A DNA stretch of 64,000 nucleotides from an uncultured Collinsella sp. (GCA_934630375.1 CAKTVQ010000003.1:1-64000), one strand, 5' to 3'; counted from the first letter of the stretch, positions 25,745 through 35,638 are shown. Notes: generated by a model not told the origin, from the sequence alone. Translations and numbers: made by a program.

Positions 25745-25955
25745 TTTTCTGAATGCCGGGCCCGAATTAGTTAACCTGCCTCCCGTGTGGCTCCGGCGGG
25801 GCGGGGCATAAGGTTTATCGCGAGTTCCGCACGAGCCGAAGGCCACTTAATGTGGCCTTCGTGCGAGCAGGACTGCCCGAGCAGGAAACCTTATGCCCCG
25901 CCCCGCCGGAGCCACACGGGAGGCACCGCTAAGTTATCCCCCGGCATTCAGAAAA
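25745..25955. repeat. 211-bp nested palindrome upstream of groES
   Basis: Three tiers of inverted repeat share one centre. Outer arms of 16 bp (TTTTCTGAATGCCGGG, 25745-25760 and 25940-25955) are perfect. Middle arms of 40 bp (25777-25816 and 25886-25925) are perfect. An inner hairpin (GAAGGCCAC with GTGGCCTTC plus GCAC with GTGC, 25829-25864) completes it. It could extrude as a cruciform or fold in RNA as a very stable hairpin. It lies about 137 bases before groES. Confidence 0.8.
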
Positions 25956-26051
25956 TCTAAGTGCCAAAAAATAAGATTTTTTGACTCTGTGTTGTATAAC
26001 CCGCCATTCGTGGGTACCATTCAACGCGTACGCAAACAAAAAGGGTTAATT

Positions 26052-26070
26052 CGCGCGGTATAACCGCGCG
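26052..26070 (+). promoter_or_regulatory. 19-bp palindrome in the groES leader
   Basis: A perfect inverted repeat CGCGCGGT-ATA-ACCGCGCG lies 10 bases before the GGAGGAG ribosome binding site of groES. It could be an operator or an RNA hairpin controlling ribosome access. I found no CIRCE element (TTAGCACTC with GAGTGCTAA) in the leader. Confidence 0.4.
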
Positions 26071-26092
26071 GCCCAAAAAGGAGGAGACAAGC

Positions 26093-26386
26093 ATGTCGTC
26101 TTTGAAGCCGCTTGCAGATCGTGTTCTGGTCAAGCCCGATGAGGCCGAGCAGAAGACCGCTTCTGGTCTGTATATCGCCAGCAACGCTCAGGAGAAGCCG
26201 CAGCGCGGCACCATCGTTGCCGTTGGCGCCGGCAAGGTCAACGACAAGGGTGAGCGCATCCCCATGGACGTCAAGGTCGGTGACGTTGTCATCTACGGTA
26301 AGTTCGGTGGCAACGAGGTCAAGGTCGACGGCGAGAAGTATCTGCTGATGCGCGCCGACGACATCTACGCCGTCGTCGAGGCCTAG
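26093..26386 (+). CDS. groES: Co-chaperonin GroES
   Basis: The 97-residue lid subunit of the GroEL folding chamber. It starts MSSLKPLADRVLVKPDE and has the mobile-loop region (EQKTASGLYIASNAQEKPQRG) and the terminal ADDIYAVVEA typical of GroES. A GGAGGAG site is 7 bases upstream. groEL follows after 96 bases without a visible terminator, so the two are probably co-transcribed. Confidence 0.97.
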   Translation: MSSLKPLADRVLVKPDEAEQKTASGLYIASNAQEKPQRGTIVAVGAGKVNDKGERIPMDVKVGDVVIYGKFGGNEVKVDGEKYLLMRADDIYAVVEA

Positions 26387-26404
26387 TCTCGTCAGAATCT
26401 CTGA

Positions 26405-28120
<1,716 letters not shown>

Positions 28121-28146
28121 GGCCGACAAGGTCTAGAACTCCCACC

Positions 28147-28291
28147 GGGAATCCGGGGGCGTGACGGGGGTTTCTCTCCGGAACGTCCTCGGACATGCAA
28201 AGAGGCTCCGCATCGCGCTTCGCGCTGCGGAGCCTCTTTGCGTCCTGCGGAATGTTCCGGAGAGAAACCCCCGTCACGCCCCCGGATTCCC
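28147..28291. repeat. 145-bp nested palindrome downstream of groEL
   Basis: Perfect 38-bp outer arms (28147-28184 and 28254-28291) enclose an inner hairpin with perfect 16-bp arms (GCAAAGAGGCTCCGCA with TGCGGAGCCTCTTTGC, 28197-28241). It has the same two-tier design as the element before groES but unrelated sequence. No T-run follows, so it is not a textbook terminator. Bases 28292-28456 hold nothing I can assign. Confidence 0.8.
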
Positions 28292-28456
28292 TGCGTTTAC
28301 GGCCTTGAGGTCGGCGTGGGCGGAGGACTTGGTTGTTGGGAATACGTGTCCCGATCGCTGTTTCGCGCTTTGCGCGAAAAGCGCGCTACTTTGGGATGGG
28401 TGGGGAACGTGGTTGTTGCGGCAACTGATCCCCGCCACAAATTACCCTTGGCATAC

Positions 28457-28484
28457 TTGCGCGAAAGTCTACTGGTGCTACACT
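28457..28484 (+). promoter_or_regulatory. Candidate promoter of the riboflavin-transport operon
   Basis: TTGCGC (28457-28462) and TACACT (28479-28484) are spaced 16 bases apart and lie just before the FMN riboswitch. Confidence 0.4.
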
Positions 28485-28497
28485 TGCAATTGCTGTT

Positions 28498-28674
28498 TCA
28501 GGGCGGGGCGGAATTCCCCACTGGCGGTAAATCGGGCGGTGTCAAAGGGACGCCGTGGCGCAGGCGAGATACCTGCGACCGAGCCGATGAGTCCGCGACC
28601 CGTGCGTGTGTTGGTTCGCACACCGGCTGAACTGGTGAGATCCCAGTACCAACGGTTAGAGTCCGGATGAAAGA
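28498..28674 (+). ncRNA. FMN riboswitch (RFN element)
   Basis: The conserved blocks of the FMN aptamer are all present in order: TCAGGGCGGGGCGGAATTCC, ACTGGCGGTAA, GAGTCCGCGACCCG, GGTGAGATCCCAGTACC and GGTTAGAGTCCGGATGAAAGA. The 3' end lies 13 bases before the ribU start and its GGCAGGTG ribosome binding sequence, so control is probably on translation initiation. It senses flavin mononucleotide and would reduce riboflavin uptake when FMN is plentiful. Confidence 0.95.
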
Positions 28675-28687
28675 GGCAGGTGATCTT

Positions 28688-29278
28688 ATGTCTGAACAGT
28701 CGCAGCATATCCATTTTGAGAACACGAATAGGTGGAGCACCAAACAGCTCGTTACCATGGCGCTGATGTGCGCTTTGGGCGCCCTGTTTATGTATGTGCA
28801 GCTGCCCATCCTTCCTTCGGCGCCGTTTTTGACGTATGACCCGTCGCTGGTGCCGGCGATGGTATGTGGGTTTGCGTATGGCCCCGGTGCCGGCACAGCT
28901 GTTGCCGCCATGGCGATCGTTATCCATGCGCTCACCACGGGTGACTGGGTCGGTGCGCTTATGAACCTGGTGGCTACGCTGGGTTATATTCTGCCCGCGG
29001 CTATCGTCTACCAGAAGATGCATACCTATAAGGGTGCCGTGATTGGCCTGGTGCTCGGCGTCATTGCCGCTACGGCGTTGTCTATGGTCGCAAACCTTAC
29101 CATTGGTGTTTGGTTCTGGTATGGCTCGGTCGATGTGATCGCCCCGCTTATGATTCCTGCCGTGCTGCCGTTCAACCTTATCAAGACCGTGCTTAACTCG
29201 GTGTTGACGCTGGCGGTGTATAAAGCAGTCTCCAACCTCATCACGCCTAAAAAGGACCAGGTCAAAGGCCGCGCATGA
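28688..29278 (+). CDS. ribU: Riboflavin ECF transporter S component RibU
   Basis: A 196-residue membrane protein with six helices that binds riboflavin and docks on the ECF energising module. The FMN riboswitch directly upstream fixes the substrate assignment. Family features are ALMCALGALFMYVQLPI, DPSLVPAMVCGFAYGPGAG and FNLIKTVLNSVLTLAVYK. ATG 28688 is used rather than ATG 28667, which is part of the riboswitch core. The stop overlaps the start of the ATPase gene by 4 bases (ATGA). Confidence 0.93.
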   Translation: MSEQSQHIHFENTNRWSTKQLVTMALMCALGALFMYVQLPILPSAPFLTYDPSLVPAMVCGFAYGPGAGTAVAAMAIVIHALTTGDWVGALMNLVATLGYILPAAIVYQKMHTYKGAVIGLVLGVIAATALSMVANLTIGVWFWYGSVDVIAPLMIPAVLPFNLIKTVLNSVLTLAVYKAVSNLITPKKDQVKGRA

Positions 29279-31179
29279 TTGAGTGTCGGGGTGTTTCCTT
29301 TAGCTATGACGGTGCCGTGTCGGCACTCGACGGTGTCGATCTGAACATCGAAGACGGGGAGTTTTTCTGCATCCTCGGTGGCAATGGGTCGGGCAAGTCG
29401 ACGTTTGCCAAGCATCTGAATGCACTATTGCAGCCCGATGCGGGCACGGTACGCATCAACGGCATGGATGCGTCCGACCCCGAGCTGGTCTACGACATTC
29501 GTTCGACCGCGGGCATGGTATTCCAAAATCCCGATGACCAGCTGGTGGCAACGCTTGTCGAAGATGACGTTGCGTTTGGTCCCGAAAACCTTGGCGTGCC
29601 ATCGGCACAAATTGCGCAGCGCGTACGTGAGGCGCTGAAGGGCGTGGGCCTGGTGGGCTTTGAGCGCCACGAGACCCATGCGCTCTCGGGCGGACAAAAG
29701 CAGCGCGTGGCGCTTGCCGGTGTGCTCGCCATGGAACCGCGCGTGCTCATATTGGACGAGGCTTCTTCGATGCTCGATCCGCGTGGACGCAAGGGCCTCA
29801 TGAAAGCTTGCCACGCGTTGCACGATCGCGGCATGACCATCGTGATGATTACGCACTTTATGGAGGAGGCCGCCGAGGCCGATCGTGTCGCGGTATTTCG
29901 GGCGGGGCGCGTTGCCATGCTCGGTACGCCCGAGGAGATTCTGACGCGGGCAGATGAGCTCGCGGAGCTCAACCTGGATATGCCGGAGTCGTGTCGTCTG
30001 GGCAGGTCGCTTCGTGCGAAGGGCGTACCCGTTTGCGCGCAGGTACGTGAGGCGGATATGGTCGCCGAGATTGCGCAGGCTTATGCCGAGCGAAGTGGGG
30101 CAGGCACCGCGGGGCAGTCTTCCGCATCCCAGTTGGAAATCGCTGACGGCACTGTTCCGGTAGACAACGAGGGCAATGCGTCGGAGCCCGTCATCGAGAT
30201 TTCGCACCTCTCGCATAGTTACTCGCTGAGTGCCCGCGAGCGCCGTCGATGGCGCAAGCGCTCGGCCACTGCGGGCAAATCGAATAAACAGGCTCTCTGG
30301 GGAAACGACCCCAGCAGCCCGTGGGCGCTGCGCGATGTATCGCTGACGGTGCGTCGCGGCGAGTTCCTGGGCTTGGCAGGTCATACCGGTTCGGGTAAGT
30401 CGACGCTGGTCCAGCATCTCAACGGCTTGATTCGCCCCCAGGAGGGATTCGTTCGCGCGCTGGGGCTCGACCTGGCAAACAAGAAAGATGCCGCCGCGGT
30501 TAAGGCAAAGGTCGGCGTGGTGTTTCAATATCCCGAGCGTCAGCTATTTGCCGAGACCGTGGCGCTGGACGTGGCGTTTGGCCCGCGCAACCTTGGCTTG
30601 CCGCAAGATGAAGTCGACCGTCGTGTCGAGTCATCGCTCTCGCGCGTGGGCCTCGACCTTACCACGGTCGGCGACAAGAGTCCCTTTGAGCTTTCGGGCG
30701 GTCAGCAACGGCGTGTGGCATTCGCCGGCGTGCTCGCCATGGAGCCCGAAGTCCTGGTGCTCGATGAACCCATGGCGGGGCTCGATCCGGCTGCGCGCAG
30801 GGATTTCCTTGAGCTTATCGATCGACTTCACCGCGATGGCCTGACCGTTGTCATGGTTTCACACAGCATGGATGACCTGGCCAATTGCTGCGACCGTATC
30901 GTCGTAATGAACGAAGGTGCGGTGTTTGCCGAGGGAACCCCCGCGCAGGTGTTTGCGCATGCCGATGAGCTCAAGTCGATCGGCTTGGGCGTACCTGCTG
31001 CTCAGCGCATGGCGTTGGCGCTCGCGGAGGCCGGCGTGCCGCTGCGCTGCGCTGGGCTCTATACGGTTGAGTCGCTGGCCGATGAGTTGGCGGACCTGCT
31101 GATCGGTCGCTCGGGTGGCGTTTCGAGCGCCGTGGGCAAGGCCAAATTCGAGACGGTCGCGCAAGAGGAGGGCTGCTAA
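29275..31179 (+). CDS. Fused double-ATPase EcfA (EcfA-EcfA') of an ECF transporter
   Basis: A 634-residue protein with two complete ABC ATPase domains in one chain. Domain 1 has GGNGSGKST at 35-43, signature LSGGQKQR and Walker B VLILDEASSMLD. Domain 2, after a linker near 270-340, has GHTGSGKST, LSGGQQRR and VLVLDEPMAGLD. In most Firmicutes these are two genes, ecfA1 and ecfA2, so this is a fusion. It powers vitamin uptake with EcfT and RibU. Overlaps with both neighbours show translational coupling. Being in the riboflavin operon, it may be a dedicated rather than shared module. Confidence 0.93.
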   Translation: MIECRGVSFSYDGAVSALDGVDLNIEDGEFFCILGGNGSGKSTFAKHLNALLQPDAGTVRINGMDASDPELVYDIRSTAGMVFQNPDDQLVATLVEDDVAFGPENLGVPSAQIAQRVREALKGVGLVGFERHETHALSGGQKQRVALAGVLAMEPRVLILDEASSMLDPRGRKGLMKACHALHDRGMTIVMITHFMEEAAEADRVAVFRAGRVAMLGTPEEILTRADELAELNLDMPESCRLGRSLRAKGVPVCAQVREADMVAEIAQAYAERSGAGTAGQSSASQLEIADGTVPVDNEGNASEPVIEISHLSHSYSLSARERRRWRKRSATAGKSNKQALWGNDPSSPWALRDVSLTVRRGEFLGLAGHTGSGKSTLVQHLNGLIRPQEGFVRALGLDLANKKDAAAVKAKVGVVFQYPERQLFAETVALDVAFGPRNLGLPQDEVDRRVESSLSRVGLDLTTVGDKSPFELSGGQQRRVAFAGVLAMEPEVLVLDEPMAGLDPAARRDFLELIDRLHRDGLTVVMVSHSMDDLANCCDRIVVMNEGAVFAEGTPAQVFAHADELKSIGLGVPAAQRMALALAEAGVPLRCAGLYTVESLADELADLLIGRSGGVSSAVGKAKFETVAQEEGC

Positions 31180-31979
31180 TGGAGGCGTTTTCGTTTGGCA
31201 GCTACTACCCCGGGGATAGCGCAATTCACCGCTTGGATCCGCGCACCAAGTTGCTCTTGGGTTTCGTATTCCTGATCACGACGCTTACGGTCAGTAGCTT
31301 CCGCGGCTTGCTTCCGGTGGCGGCCTTCGTTGTCCTGATCTATGCCGTATCCCGGGTGCCGTTACGCCGTGTCCTATCGTCGATGGCACCGCTGCTGGGG
31401 ATTGTCGTGGTGGTCGCGGTGCTCAGCCTGTTTACCGACCAAAGCGGGCGCACCCTGTGGCAGCTCGGCTTTCTGCAGATAAGTGAGGGCTCGCTGCATT
31501 CCGCCGCCTTTATGGCCTGCCGCCTGACCTTGATGATGGCCGGCATGAGCGCCATTACGCTCACCACGCCGACGCTCGACCTTACCGCGGGCTTTGAGCG
31601 CCTGCTTGCACCGTTTGCACGCGTGGGGCTTCCCGCGCACGAACTCGGCATGATTATGGGTATTGCACTGCGCTTTATGCCGCAATTCGCCACCGAGATG
31701 AAGCAGACGGCGGACGCGCAGGCAAGTCGCGGTGCACGCGTGACGGGAGGTCCGCTCGGCGGCGTGCGTATGCTCGGCAGCGTGGCGATTCCGCTGTTCA
31801 CGGGCGTGTTCCGTCATGCCGAGACGCTGTCGGCCGCCATGGATGCCCGTTGCTATCACGGCGAGCAGGGCCGCACGCGCCTGCATACGCTTGCATTTGG
31901 CCGCAGAGATGCGCTGGCTGCGGTGGTGACGGCGTTGCTGCTCGCGTGTGTCATCGTCATCAACCTTCAACTTGTTTAG
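31179..31979 (+). CDS. ecfT: Energy-coupling factor transporter transmembrane protein EcfT
   Basis: A 266-residue membrane protein that links the ATPases to the S component. It starts in the family style (YYPGDSAIHRLDPRTKLLLG) and has the coupling-helix signatures AQASRGARV and AMDARCYHG, both ARG-type motifs that contact the ATPase grooves. Its ATG overlaps the stop of the ATPase gene by one base. Confidence 0.93.
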   Translation: MEAFSFGSYYPGDSAIHRLDPRTKLLLGFVFLITTLTVSSFRGLLPVAAFVVLIYAVSRVPLRRVLSSMAPLLGIVVVVAVLSLFTDQSGRTLWQLGFLQISEGSLHSAAFMACRLTLMMAGMSAITLTTPTLDLTAGFERLLAPFARVGLPAHELGMIMGIALRFMPQFATEMKQTADAQASRGARVTGGPLGGVRMLGSVAIPLFTGVFRHAETLSAAMDARCYHGEQGRTRLHTLAFGRRDALAAVVTALLLACVIVINLQLV

Positions 31980-32009
31980 GCGCGATTCGATCGCAAGAAA
32001 GGGGTCCCT

Positions 32010-32456
32010 ATGACCGACAACGATCGCACGGCGCAGCTCGAGCGCGCCTGTTCGTATCTCAGGCGTATTCCGGCGTGGTATCTGGCCACGACCGATGTGG
32101 CGGACGAACATCAACCGCGCGTGAGGCCGTTCTCGTTTGCCATGGTCGATGATGGCAAGCTGTGGTTTTGCACCTCGCGTGACAAGGACGTGTGGGCCGA
32201 GCTGAGCGCGAATCCCAAGTTTGAGGTCTCGGGCTGGAAACCGGGGGAGTGTTGGATTGTGCTGACCGGCGAGGCTGCGCTCGAGGACGACGCGGTCGTG
32301 AGCGACCGGGTGCGCCAGGCTGGTTTTAAGCACATGGTGGGCATTGGCGAGAATCACGAGAGTGCCAACGACGGCCGCCTCGCGTTCTTCTCGGTCCGCA
32401 ACATCGCTGCCCGCTTCTGCGATATCGACGGCAGCGAGGAACAGCTCGAGCTCTAA
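32010..32456 (+). CDS. Pyridoxamine 5'-phosphate oxidase-like (split-barrel) flavin-binding protein
   Basis: A 148-residue protein with a PNPOx-type split barrel: YLRRIPAWYLATTDVADEHQPRVRPF followed by FAMVDDGKLWFCTS, the usual FMN-phosphate region. Members bind FMN or F420 and act as small reductases or sensors; substrate unknown. It lies 30 bases after ecfT with an AAAGGGG site and is probably read from the FMN-riboswitch promoter, fitting a flavin-dependent product. The next gene encodes a paralogue. Confidence 0.8.
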   Translation: MTDNDRTAQLERACSYLRRIPAWYLATTDVADEHQPRVRPFSFAMVDDGKLWFCTSRDKDVWAELSANPKFEVSGWKPGECWIVLTGEAALEDDAVVSDRVRQAGFKHMVGIGENHESANDGRLAFFSVRNIAARFCDIDGSEEQLEL

Positions 32457-32488
32457 TTCGCACAAATGGACTAGTGCCAGGAGGATGC

Positions 32489-32899
32489 ATGGACGGATTG
32501 AATACGGTGCTGGAGTATCTGACGTCGGTGCCGGCATGGTATCTGGCGACGAGCGTGGACGGGCAGCCGCATGTTCGTCCGTTTTCGTTTGCTCAGATTC
32601 AGGACGGCAAGCTGTGGTTTGTGACGGCGCGCACCAAAGACGTGTGGCAGGAGCTGCTGCAAAACCAGCGCTTTGAGGCAACGAGTTGGTGGCCGGGCCA
32701 CGGCTGGCTCATCTTGCGCGGGCGTGCCGGCCTGGATGACCAGGCGGCGGGCGATATGCGTGAGGCCGGATGGAAGCATCTAGAGCGCCTGGGCGAGCAA
32801 TATGAGGGGCCGAACGACCCCACGCTCGTCTTCTTTAGCGTGGAGGAACCCGAGGCCTTTATCTGCAACCATGACGAATGGGTGCCGGTCGAGCTCTAA
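32489..32899 (+). CDS. Second pyridoxamine 5'-phosphate oxidase-like protein (paralogue of the preceding gene)
   Basis: A 136-residue split-barrel protein sharing the pattern VPAWYLATSVDGQPHVRPFSFAQIQDGKLWFVTA with its neighbour, and the terminal ...NHDEWVPVEL. The two look like a tandem duplication. ATG 32489 follows AGGAGG; a GTG at 32474 and an out-of-frame ATG at 32485 are less likely. Same probable flavin role. A strong hairpin follows 45 bases after the stop. Confidence 0.8.
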   Translation: MDGLNTVLEYLTSVPAWYLATSVDGQPHVRPFSFAQIQDGKLWFVTARTKDVWQELLQNQRFEATSWWPGHGWLILRGRAGLDDQAAGDMREAGWKHLERLGEQYEGPNDPTLVFFSVEEPEAFICNHDEWVPVEL

Positions 32900-32943
32900 A
32901 CGAGTCTCTCAGCAAGCTTCGACAATTCAAATTCTCGCATGTA

Positions 32944-33005
32944 GCGGGCCCCACATTGCAACGTCACCGTAAGGCGCACCGAGCAATGTGGGGCCCGCAT
33001 TTATT
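32944..33005 (+). terminator. Terminator ending the riboflavin/flavoprotein unit
   Basis: A perfect 16-bp stem (GCGGGCCCCACATTGC with its complement) encloses a 23-nt loop and is followed by ATTTATTT. Confidence 0.75.
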
Positions 33006-33044
33006 TGTCAATTCCTTCGAGCGAATGTGTCGGGAATGTTTCAA

Positions 33045-33079
33045 TGCATGAATATGCAAAAGATTTGCGTATATATGCA
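33045..33079 (+). promoter_or_regulatory. Tandem ARG-box-like operator of the arg cluster
   Basis: TGCATGAATATGCA (33045-33058) and TGCGTATATATGCA (33066-33079) are two AT-centred palindromes with centres 21 bp apart, the spacing of paired ARG boxes bound by the ArgR hexamer. They lie 86 bases before argC. Half-sites TGCAT/ATGCA resemble those of Gram-positive ARG boxes. Arginine-dependent repression is the expected effect. Confidence 0.65.
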
Positions 33080-33164
33080 TCTTTTGGTGCTAAAGTTTCA
33101 ACCCACTTCATAACGACGGCTGCGGGATGCGCATCAGTGCATAACTGCAGACAAGGAGTTTGAT

Positions 33165-34235
33165 ATGTCTTTAAAGGTTGGAATTGTCGGTGCGGCTGGA
33201 TATGCCGGCGCCGAGCTTATTCGCCTCGTCCTCGGTCATCCTGAGTTTGAACTTGTTGCCATTACGTCCAACGCCGATGCCGGCCAGTCGCTGTCTGCGG
33301 TCTACCCGAGCTTTGCCGGCGTAAGCGACCTTGTCTTCACGACGCATGATGCTCCCGAGCTCAAGAGCTGCGATGCGGTTTTTCTTGCCGTGCCGCACAC
33401 GGCTGCCATGGCACAGGTGCCCGCGCTGCTTGCATCGGGCGTCTCCTGCTTTGATCTTTCGGCCGACTACCGTCTGAACGACGCGTCCATCTTTGAGACA
33501 TGGTATGCCGCCGAGCACACGAGCCCCGAGCTGCTCAAGACCCGCGCCTTCGGCCTGCCCGAGCTGTTTTGCCAGGATTTGGAGACCGCTGCATCCGACC
33601 ACGCCGACGGCAAACCCGTACTGGTCGCCTGCGCCGGTTGCTATCCCACCGCAACGAGCCTTGCCGCTGCGCCTGCCGTGCGCGCCGGCTGGGTTGCCCA
33701 GAGCGGTCCTGTGATCGTTGACGCCATCAGCGGTGTGACGGGCGCCGGTAAGTCCTGCAACGCCCGTACGCATTTTTGCAGTGCCGACGAAAACCTAGAG
33801 GCCTATGGCGTGGGCAAGCATCGCCATACGCCCGAGATTGAGCAAATCCTGGGCCTGACCGATCGCGTCGTCTTTACCCCGCATCTGGCGCCGCTCAAGC
33901 GCGGCCTGCTTTCCACGGTGACGATGCCGCTTGCGCCGCAGGCTATCGACACCCTGGCTCTTGAGGACGCCGTTGACTATTACAAGCAGTTCTACGCCGA
34001 TCGCACCTTCGTGCGCGTGCTCGATGCCGGCCAGCAGCCCAAGACGGCTTCGGTCGTCGGTACCAACGCCGCCCAGATCGGCCTCGCGCTCAACAAGCGC
34101 GCAGGCGTGCTGGTGGCGACGGGCGCCATCGACAATCTGTGCAAGGGTGCAGCAGGCCAGGCGGTCCAGTGCGCCAACATCGTCTTTGGTTTTGACGAGC
34201 GACGAGGCTTGCCCACAGTGGCGTGCCCGGTGTAG
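33165..34235 (+). CDS. argC: N-acetyl-gamma-glutamyl-phosphate reductase
   Basis: Third step of arginine synthesis, reducing acetylglutamyl phosphate to the semialdehyde with NADPH. The 356-residue protein shows the nucleotide fold GIVGAAGYAGAELIRL, the catalytic cysteine in CAGCYPTA, and GVTGAGKSCNARTHFCS and HRHTPEIEQ further on. It is the first gene of argC-J-B-D. An AAGGAG site precedes ATG 33165. Confidence 0.96.
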   Translation: MSLKVGIVGAAGYAGAELIRLVLGHPEFELVAITSNADAGQSLSAVYPSFAGVSDLVFTTHDAPELKSCDAVFLAVPHTAAMAQVPALLASGVSCFDLSADYRLNDASIFETWYAAEHTSPELLKTRAFGLPELFCQDLETAASDHADGKPVLVACAGCYPTATSLAAAPAVRAGWVAQSGPVIVDAISGVTGAGKSCNARTHFCSADENLEAYGVGKHRHTPEIEQILGLTDRVVFTPHLAPLKRGLLSTVTMPLAPQAIDTLALEDAVDYYKQFYADRTFVRVLDAGQQPKTASVVGTNAAQIGLALNKRAGVLVATGAIDNLCKGAAGQAVQCANIVFGFDERRGLPTVACPV

Positions 34236-34263
34236 CACATTCGATTGTTAACGATTTGGTAGT

Positions 34264-34343
34264 CGGGCATCGAGTGGGGCGCCACTTTTAAGCTGGTCTC
34301 ATGATTGCGACTGGCATGGCGCACCAACCGATGCCCGTTTTTT
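34264..34343 (+). terminator. Nested hairpin with T-run between argC and argJ (terminator or attenuator)
   Basis: Outer arms CGGGCATCG and CGATGCCCG are perfect and are followed by six T. Inside them GGGGCGCCA can pair with TGGCGCACC with one mismatch. It has the form of an intrinsic terminator yet lies inside the arg gene cluster, 26 bases before argJ, with no clear promoter after it. Confidence 0.65.
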
Positions 34344-34369
34344 GTTTGACATAAGGAGTCATAAAGACG

Positions 34370-35638
34370 ATGAATACCGAGCTGTTTGATATCAAGATTC
34401 GCGCCGTCGAGGGCGGCGTTACGGCTGCGGCTGGTTTTAAAGCCGCAGGCATCCACGCTGGGTTCCGCAAGAACCCCGAGCGTCTGGATTACGCGCTCGT
34501 CGTGCCCGATAAACCCTGTCCCGGTGCCGGCGTGTTTACCACCAATCGCTTTTGCGCGGCGCCCGTGCAGGTGAGCCGTGCCAACCTGGGCGGTGCCGAC
34601 AAGGGCTACGGTATCATCGCCGGCGTTTCGGTCAACTCTGGCAATGCCAACGCCGCCACGGGTGAGACCGGCCTTGCATGCGCGCGCGAGACGTGCAGCA
34701 TCGCATCGCAGGTCATCGGCTGCGAGTCCCAGCAGATTCTGGTTGCCTCCACGGGTGTGATTGGCCAGATTCTGCCGATCGACACGTTTGAGACCGCCAT
34801 TCCTGCTGCCTACGAGGCGCTCTCCGCCCACGGTGGCGCCGATGCCGCTCGCGCCATCATGACGACCGACACGCACTCCAAGGAATATGCCGTGTCCTAC
34901 GTCAGCGATGCCGAGGGCCATGCGGGCAATGTCTATACGGTGGGCGGCATGTGCAAGGGCTCGGGCATGATCATGCCCAACATGGCCACCATGATCGCAG
35001 TTATCACCACCGATGCCCCCGTCGAGCCTGCGGCGCTTCATGCCCTGCTGCTCTCGACCGTCAAGCAGACCTTTAACAAGGTAACGGTCGATTCCGACAC
35101 CTCGACCAACGACACCTGCATCATGCTTGCCTCCGGCGCCGCTGCCGCAGATGCCGAGCCTATCGTCGAGGGCTCCGATGCCTTTGACGAGTTGGCATTT
35201 GCCGTGCACGAGGTGTGCGAGAGCCTGGCGCGCAATATCGCCGCCGATGGTGAGGGCGCATCTAAGCTTGTTACGGTCAACGTTACCGGCGCCGTGAACG
35301 ACGAGGAAGCCGATATCGCCGCCCGCGCCGTTGCCAACTCGCCGCTCGTCAAGACCTGCATCGCCGGCCACGACTGCAACTGGGGCCGCGTTGCCATGGC
35401 GCTTGGCAAGTGCGGCGTGAAGTTTAATCAGGAAGACGTTTCCATCGACATGATGGGCATGCCTGTCTGTCGCGACGGTCTGACTGTTCCGTTTGACGAG
35501 GACGAGGCTCTGCGACGTTTTGAGGCGTCCGAGATTGTGATCTCGGCAGACCTGGGCGCGGGCGACGCGGCGACCACCGTGTGGACTTGCGACCTCACGC
35601 ACGAGTACATCTCCATTAACGGCGACTACCGTTCCTAG
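34370..35638 (+). CDS. argJ: Bifunctional glutamate N-acetyltransferase / ornithine acetyltransferase
   Basis: Recycles the acetyl group from acetylornithine to glutamate, and in bifunctional forms also makes acetylglutamate from acetyl-CoA. The 422-residue precursor self-cleaves before the Thr of KGSGMIMPNMATM (about residue 202), giving two chains. Other landmarks are FTTNRFCAAPV, GNANAATGETG and the terminal ...EYISINGDYRS. No argA is seen here, which fits a cyclic pathway. AAGGAG lies upstream. Confidence 0.95.
   Translation: MNTELFDIKIRAVEGGVTAAAGFKAAGIHAGFRKNPERLDYALVVPDKPCPGAGVFTTNRFCAAPVQVSRANLGGADKGYGIIAGVSVNSGNANAATGETGLACARETCSIASQVIGCESQQILVASTGVIGQILPIDTFETAIPAAYEALSAHGGADAARAIMTTDTHSKEYAVSYVSDAEGHAGNVYTVGGMCKGSGMIMPNMATMIAVITTDAPVEPAALHALLLSTVKQTFNKVTVDSDTSTNDTCIMLASGAAAADAEPIVEGSDAFDELAFAVHEVCESLARNIAADGEGASKLVTVNVTGAVNDEEADIAARAVANSPLVKTCIAGHDCNWGRVAMALGKCGVKFNQEDVSIDMMGMPVCRDGLTVPFDEDEALRRFEASEIVISADLGAGDAATTVWTCDLTHEYISINGDYRS

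Noticed and set aside
25410..25811. Overlapping short frames on both strands in the groES upstream region
   Set aside because: They coincide with the inverted-repeat-bounded element, lack start signals, and no frame stands out; treated as noncoding.
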